From: Pseudomonas entomophila L48
GTDB lineage: Bacteria; Pseudomonadota; Gammaproteobacteria; Pseudomonadales; Pseudomonadaceae
Length of the DNA stretch: 64,000 bases
Direction: 5' to 3'
NCBI RefSeq assembly: GCF_000026105.1
Contig: NC_008027.1
Coordinates: 4,794,501-4,858,500, forward strand
Numbering within the stretch: the first letter of the stretch is position 1; each line of letters begins with the position of its first letter. The position numbers and the translations under genes are program-made. The notes below the pieces were generated by a model, which worked only from the letters and a program-made list of their open reading frames with translations, searched no databases and was not told where the DNA came from. Shown here one piece after another: positions 25,536 through 32,960 of the stretch.

Positions 25536-25964
25536 TTAGATCTTCAGTTCTTGAGGCTGCTGAGCAGTGTGTGGGTGAGCAGCACCCGCGTACACTTTCA
25601 GCTTACGGTACATGTCGCGACCCAGCGGGTTCTTCGGCAGCATGCCTTTGACCGCGGTTTCGATAACACGCTCAGGGGCCTTGGCGATCAACTTCTCGAA
25701 GTTGATTTCCTTGATACCGCCCGGGAAGCCGGAGTGGGAGTAGTACATCTTGTCGGAAGACTTGGCACCAGTCACACGAACCTGCTCGGCGTTGATGACG
25801 ACGATGTAGTCGCCGGTGTCAACGTGAGGGGTGTATTCTGGCTTGTGCTTGCCACGCAGGCGGCTAGCGATTTCGGTAGCCAGACGACCCAGGGTCTGAC
25901 CAGCGGCGTCGACTACGAACCACTCGCGCTTTACTGTTTCCGGTTTAGCAGTAAAAGTTTTCAT
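25536..25964 (-). CDS. rplM: 50S ribosomal protein L13
   Basis: 142 residues, the normal length, starting [19 protein letters not shown] and containing the family signature around [19 protein letters not shown]. First gene of rplM-rpsI, with a promoter candidate at 26008-26036. Confidence 0.98.
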   Translation of the reverse strand: MKTFTAKPETVKREWFVVDAAGQTLGRLATEIASRLRGKHKPEYTPHVDTGDYIVVINAEQVRVTGAKSSDKMYYSHSGFPGGIKEINFEKLIAKAPERVIETAVKGMLPKNPLGRDMYRKLKVYAGAAHPHTAQQPQELKI

Positions 25965-26007
25965 TCTCTAAAGCCTCAGAGGCCGCCCAGCGAAAAATAG
26001 ACGGCGA

Positions 26008-26036
26008 ATCTTACTGGATAGTGCACAACTTGCCAA
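26008..26036 (-). promoter_or_regulatory. Promoter of rplM-rpsI
   Basis: On the minus strand TTGGCA (26031-26036) and TAAGAT (26008-26013) are exactly 17 bp apart, about 45 bases before the rplM ATG. Confidence 0.6.
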
Positions 26037-26221
26037 GGGCAAGCGCGCAGCCGAACGCTGACGCTTTTGGGGGCTCGGGTCGGGCACGCCAATGTTCGAC
26101 GGGGTTCATCCTGCGTGGTGGTGCATCACTTCCGCCACACGGAGAGGGGCAGAATTATCCAGATTGCGCAAAAAATTTCAACCTGCTTTTATGGCTATCT
26201 TTGCCCAGGAGCAGTTCCCCG

Positions 26222-27262
26222 ATGGAATACCGCAAGCTCGGTCGTACCGACCTCAACGTCAGCGCCCTGTGCCTGGGCACCATGACCTGGGGCGAGCAGA
26301 ATACACAAGAGCAGGCCTTCGCCCAGATCGCACTGGCCAAGCAAGCCGGCATCAACTTCATCGACACCGCCGAGATGTACCCGGTGCCACCGCGCCCGGA
26401 GACCTACGCCGCCACCGAGCGCATCATCGGCAACTGGTTCGCGAAAAATGGCGACCGTGACGACTGGCTGCTGGCCAGCAAGGTCGCCGGCCCCGGCAAC
26501 GGCATCAGCCACATCCGCGACGGCCAGCTCAAGCACAACCGCCAGCACATCGTCGCCGCGCTGGACGCCAGCCTGGAACGCCTGCAGACCGACCGCATCG
26601 ACCTGTACCAGCTGCACTGGCCCGAGCGCAGCACCAACTTCTTCGGCAAGCTGGGCTACCAGCACCTGCCCCAGGACATCTTCACCCCGCTGGAAGAAAC
26701 CCTGGAAGTGCTCGACGAACAGGTGCGCGCCGGCAAGATCCGCCATGTCGGCCTGTCCAACGAAACCCCGTGGGGCACGATGAAGTTCCTGCACCTGGCC
26801 GAAAGCCGCGGCTGGCCGCGCGCGGTGTCGATCCAGAACCCCTACAACCTGCTCAATCGCAGCTTCGAGGTGGGACTGGCGGAAGTCGCGATCCGCGAGC
26901 AGTGCGGGTTGCTGGCCTATTCGCCGCTGGCCTTCGGCATGCTCTCGGGCAAGTACGAAAACGGCGCTCGCCCGGCGAACGGCCGCCTGACCCTGTTCAG
27001 CCGCTTCGCTCGCTACTCCAACCCACAGACGGTGGCGGCCTGCAGCCGCTATGTGCAACTGGCCCGCGAGCATGGTCTGGACCCGGCGCAGATGGCCCTG
27101 GCGTTCGTGACGCGCCAGCCGTTCGTGACCAGCAATATCATCGGAGCGACAACGGTGGAACAGTTGCAGAGCAACATCGACAGCCTGGCCCTGAACCTGG
27201 GCGATGAACTGCTGGCGGCGATCGAGGCGATTCACCAGGAGCAGCCCAACCCGGCGCCTTGA
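26222..27262 (+). CDS. Aldo/keto reductase (Tas family)
   Basis: NADP(H)-dependent oxidoreductase of the AKR superfamily, closest in layout to E. coli Tas. 346 residues from the ATG at 26222, the start of the conserved N-terminus MEYRKLGRTDLNVSALCLGTM; the frame stays open upstream through the rplM promoter but without family sequence. The catalytic tetrad appears intact: Asp 48, Tyr 53, Lys 87 and His 132 (YQLHWPE). Natural substrate unknown. Followed by a REP pair. Confidence 0.92.
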   Translation: MEYRKLGRTDLNVSALCLGTMTWGEQNTQEQAFAQIALAKQAGINFIDTAEMYPVPPRPETYAATERIIGNWFAKNGDRDDWLLASKVAGPGNGISHIRDGQLKHNRQHIVAALDASLERLQTDRIDLYQLHWPERSTNFFGKLGYQHLPQDIFTPLEETLEVLDEQVRAGKIRHVGLSNETPWGTMKFLHLAESRGWPRAVSIQNPYNLLNRSFEVGLAEVAIREQCGLLAYSPLAFGMLSGKYENGARPANGRLTLFSRFARYSNPQTVAACSRYVQLAREHGLDPAQMALAFVTRQPFVTSNIIGATTVEQLQSNIDSLALNLGDELLAAIEAIHQEQPNPAP

Positions 27263-27267
27263 ACCAA

Positions 27268-27331
27268 ATCGCGGCTGAAGCCGCTCCTACAGGGTTCAGC
27301 GCCCACTCTGTAGGAGCGGCTTCAGCCGCGA
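27268..27331. repeat. REP pair (core GCGGCTTCAGCCGC)
   Basis: Inverted pair: ATCGCGGCTGAAGCCGCTCC... at 27268-27290 and its complement GTAGGAGCGGCTTCAGCCGC... at 27310-27331. Between the reductase gene and the regulator gene. Confidence 0.85.
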
Positions 27332-27420
27332 AGAAAGCAGCGCGGTGCATCGGGGTAGACACAATCGCCAAAAAATAAGACGATCCAGCCGGTGATTGAC
27401 CACTCTACCCTATAAGAACA

Positions 27421-28425
27421 ATGACAATGATGTTTACCCAACCCTCCGCGTCGCTGCGGCGCGTCAGCATCCTGGCCATTGATAAAGTGTTCGCTTCGAC
27501 ACTGATGCAGGCCAAGGACTTCTTCCACCTCGCCAGCCTGCGCTACAGCAAGCAGCTGGGCCTGGGCCTGCAGCCGATGTTCGAAATCGGCCTGGTGAGC
27601 CCCGACGGCCTGCCCGTGGACAGCTTCAGCAATGTGCAGTTGCCGGTCGACAGTGACCTGAACGACGCCGATGTGATCATCCTCCCAGCCTTCTGGGACG
27701 ACTTCGACAACCTGCTGCAACGCTACCCTCAGGTACTGCCCTGGCTGCGCGCCCAGCACGCCCGTGGCGCGGTGCTGTGCGCCGAGGCCAGCGGGGTGTT
27801 CTGGCTGGCGGAATCCGGCCTGCTCGATGGCAAGGAGGCGACCACCTACTGGCGCTTCTTCAGCAACTTCGCCGAGCGCTACCCGAAGATCCGCTTGAAC
27901 CAGGACAAGCACCTCACCGACGCCGACAACCTCTATTGCGCTGGCGGCACCACCTCAGCCTGCGACCTGTACATCTACCTGATCGAGCGCTTCTGCGGCG
28001 CCAACGTGGCGCGCGCCGTGGCCCGCGACATCCTCTACGAGGTGCAGCGCAGCTACACGCCGGGGCGCATGGGTTTCGGTGGGCAGAAGCTGCACCAGGA
28101 CCTGATTATCCTGCAGATCCAGCACTGGCTCGAAGAGCACTTCGCCGACAAGTTCCGTTTCGAGGACGTGGCCCGCAACCACGGCATGAGCATCCGCAAC
28201 TTCATGCGCCGCTTCCAGGGCGCCACCGGCGACAAGCCGCTGCACTACCTGCAGCGCCTGCGCATCGAGACCGCCAAGGGCCTGCTGTCGAGCACGCGCA
28301 AGAGCATCAAGACCATCAGCTACGAGGTGGGCTACGACGACGCGAGCTTCTTTGCCAGGCTGTTCCGCCAGCATACCGAGCTGTCGCCGAACCAGTATCG
28401 ACAACAGTTCATGCAGGAAGCCTGA
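27421..28425 (+). CDS. GlxA-type AraC family transcriptional regulator
   Basis: 334 residues. N-terminal class I glutamine-amidotransferase/DJ-1-like domain (about 14-190) with Cys 120 in GAVLCAEASGVFWLAESG at the nucleophile-elbow position, and a C-terminal AraC helix-turn-helix pair (about 225-330) ending with the signature YDDASFFARLFRQHTELSPNQYR. Several GlxA-type regulators control use of quaternary amines or arginine, but no target can be assigned here. Met codons at 27427 and 27430 are alternative starts. Confidence 0.9.
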   Translation: MTMMFTQPSASLRRVSILAIDKVFASTLMQAKDFFHLASLRYSKQLGLGLQPMFEIGLVSPDGLPVDSFSNVQLPVDSDLNDADVIILPAFWDDFDNLLQRYPQVLPWLRAQHARGAVLCAEASGVFWLAESGLLDGKEATTYWRFFSNFAERYPKIRLNQDKHLTDADNLYCAGGTTSACDLYIYLIERFCGANVARAVARDILYEVQRSYTPGRMGFGGQKLHQDLIILQIQHWLEEHFADKFRFEDVARNHGMSIRNFMRRFQGATGDKPLHYLQRLRIETAKGLLSSTRKSIKTISYEVGYDDASFFARLFRQHTELSPNQYRQQFMQEA

Positions 28426-28445
28426 GATGCGTCACGGCGCAAACC

Positions 28446-28531
28446 AGTAGGAGCCAGCCTTGCTGGCGAACCAGGCGCCGCGGTGCATGGCACCGGCTGC
28501 GCCGGTGTTCGCCGGCAAAGCCGGCTCCTAC
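28446..28531. repeat. REP pair between convergent genes
   Basis: Left arm GTAGGAGCCAGCCTTGCTGG (from 28446) and right arm TTCGCCGGCAAAGCCGGCTC (from 28508). The two arms carry different core subtypes, CCAGC..GCTGG and CCGGC..GCCGG, so this is a hybrid pair. Placed between the regulator (plus) and zapE (minus). Confidence 0.85.
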
Positions 28532-28556
28532 GACGATCGCGTCAACTTTCGAATGT

Positions 28557-29651
28557 TTACGGCTTGTGCGCCCGCGACAGGAACTCGTGGGACTGCATCT
28601 CCAGCAGGCGGCTGAGCGTGCGCTGGAACTCGAAGCTCAGGCGCCCGCCGGTGTACAGGTCCTTCAGCTCCACTTCCGCCGAGATGATCAGCTTCACGTT
28701 GCGGTCGTAGAACTCGTCGACCATGTTGATGAAGCGGCGGGCGATGTCGTCGGTGGTCACGCCCATCTGCTCGACGTTGCTCAGCAGCACGGCGTGGAAG
28801 ATCTTGCCCAGCTCGATGTAGTCGTTCTGGCTGCGTGGGCCGTCGCACAGGGCACGGAAGTCGAACCAGGCCACGTCGTCGCAGGTGCGCAGGGCGTGGA
28901 TTTCACGGTTTTCGATCATCAGCACGTCATTCTCGACAGCCTGGGTGCACTCGGGCGTCAGCGCCTTGAAGCTGGCGCGCAGGCTCTCGTGGGCGGCGGC
29001 GTCGAGCGGGAAGTGGAACAGCTCGGCCTGTTCCAGGTGGCGCAGGCGGTAGTCGACACCGCTGTCGACGTTCACCACATCGGTGTACTGCTTGATCATG
29101 GCGATGGCCGGCAGGAAACGCGCACGTTGCAGGCCGTCCTTGTACAGGCCGTCCGGCACGATGTTGGAGGTGGCCACCAGTGACACGCCGTTCTTGAACA
29201 GCTCTTCCATCAGGGTGCCGAGGATCATCGCATCGGTGATGTCGGATACGAAGAACTCGTCGAAGCAGATCACCTTGGCTTCTTCACTGAAGCGCTTGGC
29301 GATGATGGTCAGCGGGTTCTTCTCGCCCTTGAGGGTCTTCATCTCTTCGTGCACACGCTTCATGAAGCGGTGGAAGTGCGTGCGCATCTTTTGCTTGAAC
29401 GGCAGCGCTTCATAGAAGGTGTCGACCAGGTAGGTCTTGCCTCGCCCTACCCCGCCCCAGAAGTACAGGCCCTTGACCGGTGTCTGCTCCTTCTTGCCGA
29501 ACAACTTGCCGAACACGCCCGGCTTGTTGTTCTGCGCGTGCACCAGGTCGTCGTACAGGCGCTGCAGGTGACGCACCGCAGTTTCCTGCGCCGCGTCATG
29601 GAAGAAGTCGGGACGTTTCAGATCTGCTTGATAGCGTTCTAGGGGAGTCAT
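28557..29651 (-). CDS. zapE: Cell division protein ZapE (AFG1-like ATPase)
   Basis: P-loop ATPase reported in E. coli to associate with the Z ring and to matter for division under low oxygen. 364 residues, with Walker A GGVGRGKT at 66-73, Walker B VICFDEFFVSD near 140-150 and the conserved ATSNIVPDGLYKDGLQR sensor region. Single gene in its own transcription unit. Confidence 0.94.
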   Translation of the reverse strand: MTPLERYQADLKRPDFFHDAAQETAVRHLQRLYDDLVHAQNNKPGVFGKLFGKKEQTPVKGLYFWGGVGRGKTYLVDTFYEALPFKQKMRTHFHRFMKRVHEEMKTLKGEKNPLTIIAKRFSEEAKVICFDEFFVSDITDAMILGTLMEELFKNGVSLVATSNIVPDGLYKDGLQRARFLPAIAMIKQYTDVVNVDSGVDYRLRHLEQAELFHFPLDAAAHESLRASFKALTPECTQAVENDVLMIENREIHALRTCDDVAWFDFRALCDGPRSQNDYIELGKIFHAVLLSNVEQMGVTTDDIARRFINMVDEFYDRNVKLIISAEVELKDLYTGGRLSFEFQRTLSRLLEMQSHEFLSRAHKP

Positions 29652-29671
29652 GATTTCGTTAGCGAGGCAAC

Positions 29672-29704
29672 AAAAAACGGGCCGTCACTGTAGCGACCGG
29701 CCCG
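29672..29704 (-). terminator. Terminator downstream of trpS
   Basis: On the minus strand a CGGGCCG / CGGCCCG stem (29698-29704 with 29678-29684) is followed by six T at 29672-29677. It ends the trpS transcript before zapE. Confidence 0.8.
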
Positions 29705-29780
29705 CCTGATGGCAATCATACATATGACCATCCGTGTGTCGATGGTCGGCTTGCACAAACCCAAGGGTTTGCCTAGGACC

Positions 29781-29866
29781 GTAGGAGCCAGCCTTGCTGG
29801 CGAAACAGGCACCGCGAATGCCTGGCACCGGCGAAGCCGGTGTTCGCCAGCAAGGCTGGCTCCTAC
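29781..29866. repeat. REP pair (core GCCAGCCTTGCTGGC)
   Basis: Near-perfect inverted pair, GTAGGAGCCAGCCTTGCTGG at 29781 and its complement ending at 29866, separated by an ACCGGCGAAGCCGGT mini-palindrome. Lies between trpS and its terminator, so it would be inside the trpS 3' UTR. Confidence 0.88.
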
Positions 29867-29877
29867 AAGACCGCGCT

Positions 29878-31227
29878 TCAGGCCTGCGGTGGTGCCAGGG
29901 CCTCACGCAGGGTGGCAATAGCACCGTCACGGGCTTCGGCATTGTCGAACTGCGGCCCTTCGGCAACCTGCTCGCCTTCCAGCCACAAGCTGAAGCCCAG
30001 GCCTTCGACGCGCACATCGGCCTCGCCACCTTGTTGCAGCTGCTTGCTCACGGCACCCGCGCTCTTGCCATCGGCGAAGCTGCGCGACAGCAGCAGTTGC
30101 TCGCCGTCGGCGGCCAGCAGGCGGAAGCGGAAACTGCCGTCCTCGTCGCGGAAGCTGACGAAGCGGGCACTCTTGGCGGCCTTCTTCTTCACTTCGGCGG
30201 TGGCTTGCACGGTGGTGCGGAACGAACGCAGGCCAACCGCCTCCCGCAGCTGCTCGAGGAACGGCGTGGCGGTCTTGCGGGCCTTGGCGGCGCCGGCCAG
30301 GAGGATGTCCTCCAGATCCGACGGGCGCGAAATCAGCTGGTGGTAGTGCTCGCGTTTCTCGGCCAGCTGGCCGTCGAGCAGTTGGAACAGGCGCTGCTTG
30401 GCCTCGCCCCAGCCCAAGCCCTGCATCAGCTCTTCACGGAACCCGGCACACTGCGCGGGCGTCGAGAAGGCCTGGAACAGGGTGAACAGGTGCGAATTGT
30501 CCGGGTCCTTCGCCTCGCCCGGCGCCTTGGAGTCAGTGACGATGCGCGAGATGGCATCCTTCATGTCCTTGGCGCTGGTGAACAGCGGGATGGTGTTGTC
30601 GTAGCTCTTGGACATCTTGCGCCCGTCAAGCCCCGGCAGGGTCGCCACGCTTTCCTCGATCACCGCTTCCGGCAGGGCGAAGAAGTCCTTGCCCTGGCCG
30701 AACAGGTGGTTGAAGCGCTGGCCGATGTCACGGGCCATTTCCACGTGCTGGATCTGGTCACGGCCGACCGGCACCTTGTTGGCGTTGAACATCAGGATGT
30801 CGGCGGCCATCAGCACCGGGTAGCTGAACAGGCCCATGGTCACGCCGGCGTCCGGGTCTTCGCCGGCCTCGACGTTCTTGTCCACCGAGGCTTTATAAGC
30901 ATGGGCGCGGTTGAGCAGGCCCTTGGCGGCGACGCAGGTCAGCAGCCAGGTCAGCTCGGGGATCTCGGGGATATCCGACTGGCGGTAGAAGGTGACCTTG
31001 TCCGGGTCCAGGCCGCCGGCCAGCCAGGTGGCGGCGATTTCCAGGCGCGAGCGCTGGATGCGCAGCGGATCGTCGCACTTGATCAGGGCGTGGTAGTCGG
31101 CAAGGAAGTAGAACGAGTCGGCACCAGGCTGCTGGCTGGCGAGGATGGCCGGGCGGATGGCGCCGGCGTAGTTGCCCAGGTGCGGGGTGCCGGTGGTGGT
31201 GATACCGGTGAGGATGCGCGTGGTCAT
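29878..31227 (-). CDS. trpS: Tryptophanyl-tRNA synthetase with C-terminal extension
   Basis: Class I synthetase charging tRNA-Trp. 449 residues, against about 334 in E. coli. The catalytic core has the HIGH-like TPHLGNY (14-20) and KMSKS (204-208). After residue about 340 comes an extra 100-residue tail; its part from about 358 ([20 protein letters not shown]...) resembles the YegP/DUF1508 fold. The extended form appears to be usual in pseudomonads; its role is unknown. Confidence 0.96.
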   Translation of the reverse strand: MTTRILTGITTTGTPHLGNYAGAIRPAILASQQPGADSFYFLADYHALIKCDDPLRIQRSRLEIAATWLAGGLDPDKVTFYRQSDIPEIPELTWLLTCVAAKGLLNRAHAYKASVDKNVEAGEDPDAGVTMGLFSYPVLMAADILMFNANKVPVGRDQIQHVEMARDIGQRFNHLFGQGKDFFALPEAVIEESVATLPGLDGRKMSKSYDNTIPLFTSAKDMKDAISRIVTDSKAPGEAKDPDNSHLFTLFQAFSTPAQCAGFREELMQGLGWGEAKQRLFQLLDGQLAEKREHYHQLISRPSDLEDILLAGAAKARKTATPFLEQLREAVGLRSFRTTVQATAEVKKKAAKSARFVSFRDEDGSFRFRLLAADGEQLLLSRSFADGKSAGAVSKQLQQGGEADVRVEGLGFSLWLEGEQVAEGPQFDNAEARDGAIATLREALAPPQA

Positions 31228-31252
31228 GGGTGTTCGCTTATTCAGGCTTGGC

Positions 31253-31888
31253 TCAGTTCGAAAGGCGCGGCAGCAGCAGATCCTTCAGATCGGTCAGCTT
31301 GCCATGGAAGAAGTGTCCGCATTCTGCCACTTTCAGCAGCTCATGGGGGCGCGACAGGGCGTCGGACCAGTCGTATACCAACTGTGGGTCGACGACTTCG
31401 TCGGTATCGGGTTGCACGATGGTCAGGGGAGCACGCTCGGGCAGCGGGAACTGCTCCGTCAGGCGCATCACCGCCGGGGCGATCATGAACAGGTGCTGCA
31501 GCGCAACGCCCCCGGCCTCCAGGCGGCCGGCCAGGCTGGTGGCGACGAAGCCACCGAAGGAGAAGCCCATCAGCACCAGCGGCAGCTCGGGATGCTGTTC
31601 ACGCAGCCAGGCGGCAACCGCCTCGGCGTCAGCTACCTCGCCCGCGCCCATGTCGTGGCTGCCGGCGCTCTGGCCGACACCGCGGTAATTGAAACGCAAG
31701 GTCACATAACCCGCATCGCGGGCCGTGCGCTGCAGGGTCGAGACCACCTTGTTGAGCATGGTGCCGCCCTGGACCGGGTTGGGGTGGCAGATCAGCACCG
31801 CGCCACGGGCATCGGCCACGTCCAGGTACAAGGCTTCCAGCTGGCCGCAGGGGCCATCGATGAACAAGGGGGTTTCGCGGATAAGCAA
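31253..31888 (-). CDS. Alpha/beta hydrolase
   Basis: 211-residue small alpha/beta-hydrolase of the dienelactone-hydrolase-like group. The nucleophile elbow GFSFGG places Ser 110; [10 protein letters not shown] (35-44) forms the oxyanion region, Asp 160 in [10 protein letters not shown] and His in ECGHFFHGK are likely triad members. No signal peptide. 25 bases from trpS on the same strand, so possibly co-transcribed with it. Substrate unknown. Confidence 0.85.
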   Translation of the reverse strand: MLIRETPLFIDGPCGQLEALYLDVADARGAVLICHPNPVQGGTMLNKVVSTLQRTARDAGYVTLRFNYRGVGQSAGSHDMGAGEVADAEAVAAWLREQHPELPLVLMGFSFGGFVATSLAGRLEAGGVALQHLFMIAPAVMRLTEQFPLPERAPLTIVQPDTDEVVDPQLVYDWSDALSRPHELLKVAECGHFFHGKLTDLKDLLLPRLSN

Positions 31889-32023
31889 GGCACTACTCCG
31901 TGACCTCGAGGAGGGTCGACTCGTCTAGCTGAGGAATTCTGTTCTGATTTGCGATCGCTCGCGGTATACAGCGCAGGTCTGAGCCGTTAACGTAAAGCAA
32001 AGCCGTTTATAGAGGAAGGACTC

Positions 32024-32461
32024 GTGGAACACTCGCTCCTTGTTTGGTTGCTGCCGACACTGGCCCTGGCTGTCGGCGTCGTCGTCGGTTTCGCGCTGGC
32101 CCGCCTGCTGCCCAATGCGGCACCGAGCAACACCCAACGCCAGCTGGATGACATCCAGCAGCGCTTCGACAATTACCAGAACGAAGTGGTCACCCACTTC
32201 AACAGCACCGCGTCGCTGGTACAGCGACTCACGCAGAGCTACCAGGACGTGCAGGATCACCTGGCCGACGGCGCCAACCGCCTGGCGCTCGACGAGCTGA
32301 CCCGCCAGCGCCTGCTGGCCGCGCTGCACTCGGAAGCGGCGCAAGCGCCGCGTGATCGCCTGACGCCGCCGAAGGACACCGCCGAAGTGCCGCGCGACTA
32401 TGCACCAAAGGCACCGAACTCGCCGGGCATGCTCGATGAGAGCTACGGCCTCAAGCGCTGA
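32024..32461 (+). CDS. YhcB/ZapG family membrane protein (GTG start)
   Basis: 145 residues beginning at a GTG (32024) with an AGAGGAAGGA ribosome binding site. One N-terminal membrane helix (about 5-28) is followed by a coiled-coil-prone segment (QLDDIQQRFDNYQNEVVTHF) and a Pro-rich polar tail. DUF1043; in E. coli the homologue links division and envelope growth. Its gene lies opposite trpS/hydrolase. Confidence 0.9.
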   Translation: MEHSLLVWLLPTLALAVGVVVGFALARLLPNAAPSNTQRQLDDIQQRFDNYQNEVVTHFNSTASLVQRLTQSYQDVQDHLADGANRLALDELTRQRLLAALHSEAAQAPRDRLTPPKDTAEVPRDYAPKAPNSPGMLDESYGLKR

Positions 32462-32476
32462 TTCGCCGACATGAAC

Positions 32477-32500
32477 AAGGCCTCGCAAGAGGCCTTTTTT
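32477..32500 (+). terminator. Terminator of yhcB-like gene
   Basis: Stem AAGGCCTC / GAGGCCTT (32477-32484 and 32489-32496), GCAA tetraloop, then a T run to 32500. Sixteen bases after the stop codon. Confidence 0.9.
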
Positions 32501-32530
32501 GTGGGCGCGATTTTCCGGAAATACACCGTC

Positions 32531-32960
32531 TGTAGGAGCCAGCTTTACTGGCGAAGCAGGCAACGCGCTACTGACAGGCAAGGCTGCGCCTTGCATTCGC
32601 CGGCAAGCCGGCTCCTACAGGTATTGCGTGATCATCGATACCAGGACGCCGCATCTGTGAGGTGACATACCGCCTGTAGGAGCCAGCCTTGCTGGCGAAC
32701 CATGCAACGCGATACTGGCAGGCAAGGCTACGCCTTGCATTCGCCGGCAAGACCGGCTCCTACAGGTTTTGCGTGATCCGCGATACCAGGGCGCCGCATC
32801 TGTGAAGTGACATACCGTCTGTAGGAGCCAGCTTTGCTGGCGAGGCAGGCAACGCGGTACTGACAGGCAAGGCTGCGCCTTGCATTCGCCGGCAAGCCGG
32901 CTCCTACAGGTATTGCGTGATCAGCGATTCCAGGGTGCCTCATCACTTCCGATCGGATAG
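32531..32960. repeat. Tandem array of three 144-145 bp REP-containing units
   Basis: Units begin with TGTAGGAGCCAGC at 32531, 32675 and 32820. Each holds a REP left arm, a CAAGGCTGCGCCTTG mini-palindrome, a REP right arm and a tail starting TTGCGTGATC. In the third unit this tail is the actual 3' end of the mdeB-like gene (stop at 32921); the first two tails are diverged copies of it. No gene in the array. It fills the gap between the yhcB terminator and mdeB. Confidence 0.9.

Noticed and set aside
26021..26221. N-terminal extension of the aldo/keto reductase frame
   Set aside because: The 67 extra codons cover the rplM promoter and contain no family sequence; the conserved start is at 26222.
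32531..32960. CRISPR-like look of three regularly spaced units
   Set aside because: The units are 144-145 bp and repeat along their whole length, so there are no unique spacers; no cas genes nearby. They are REP-containing tandem duplications.
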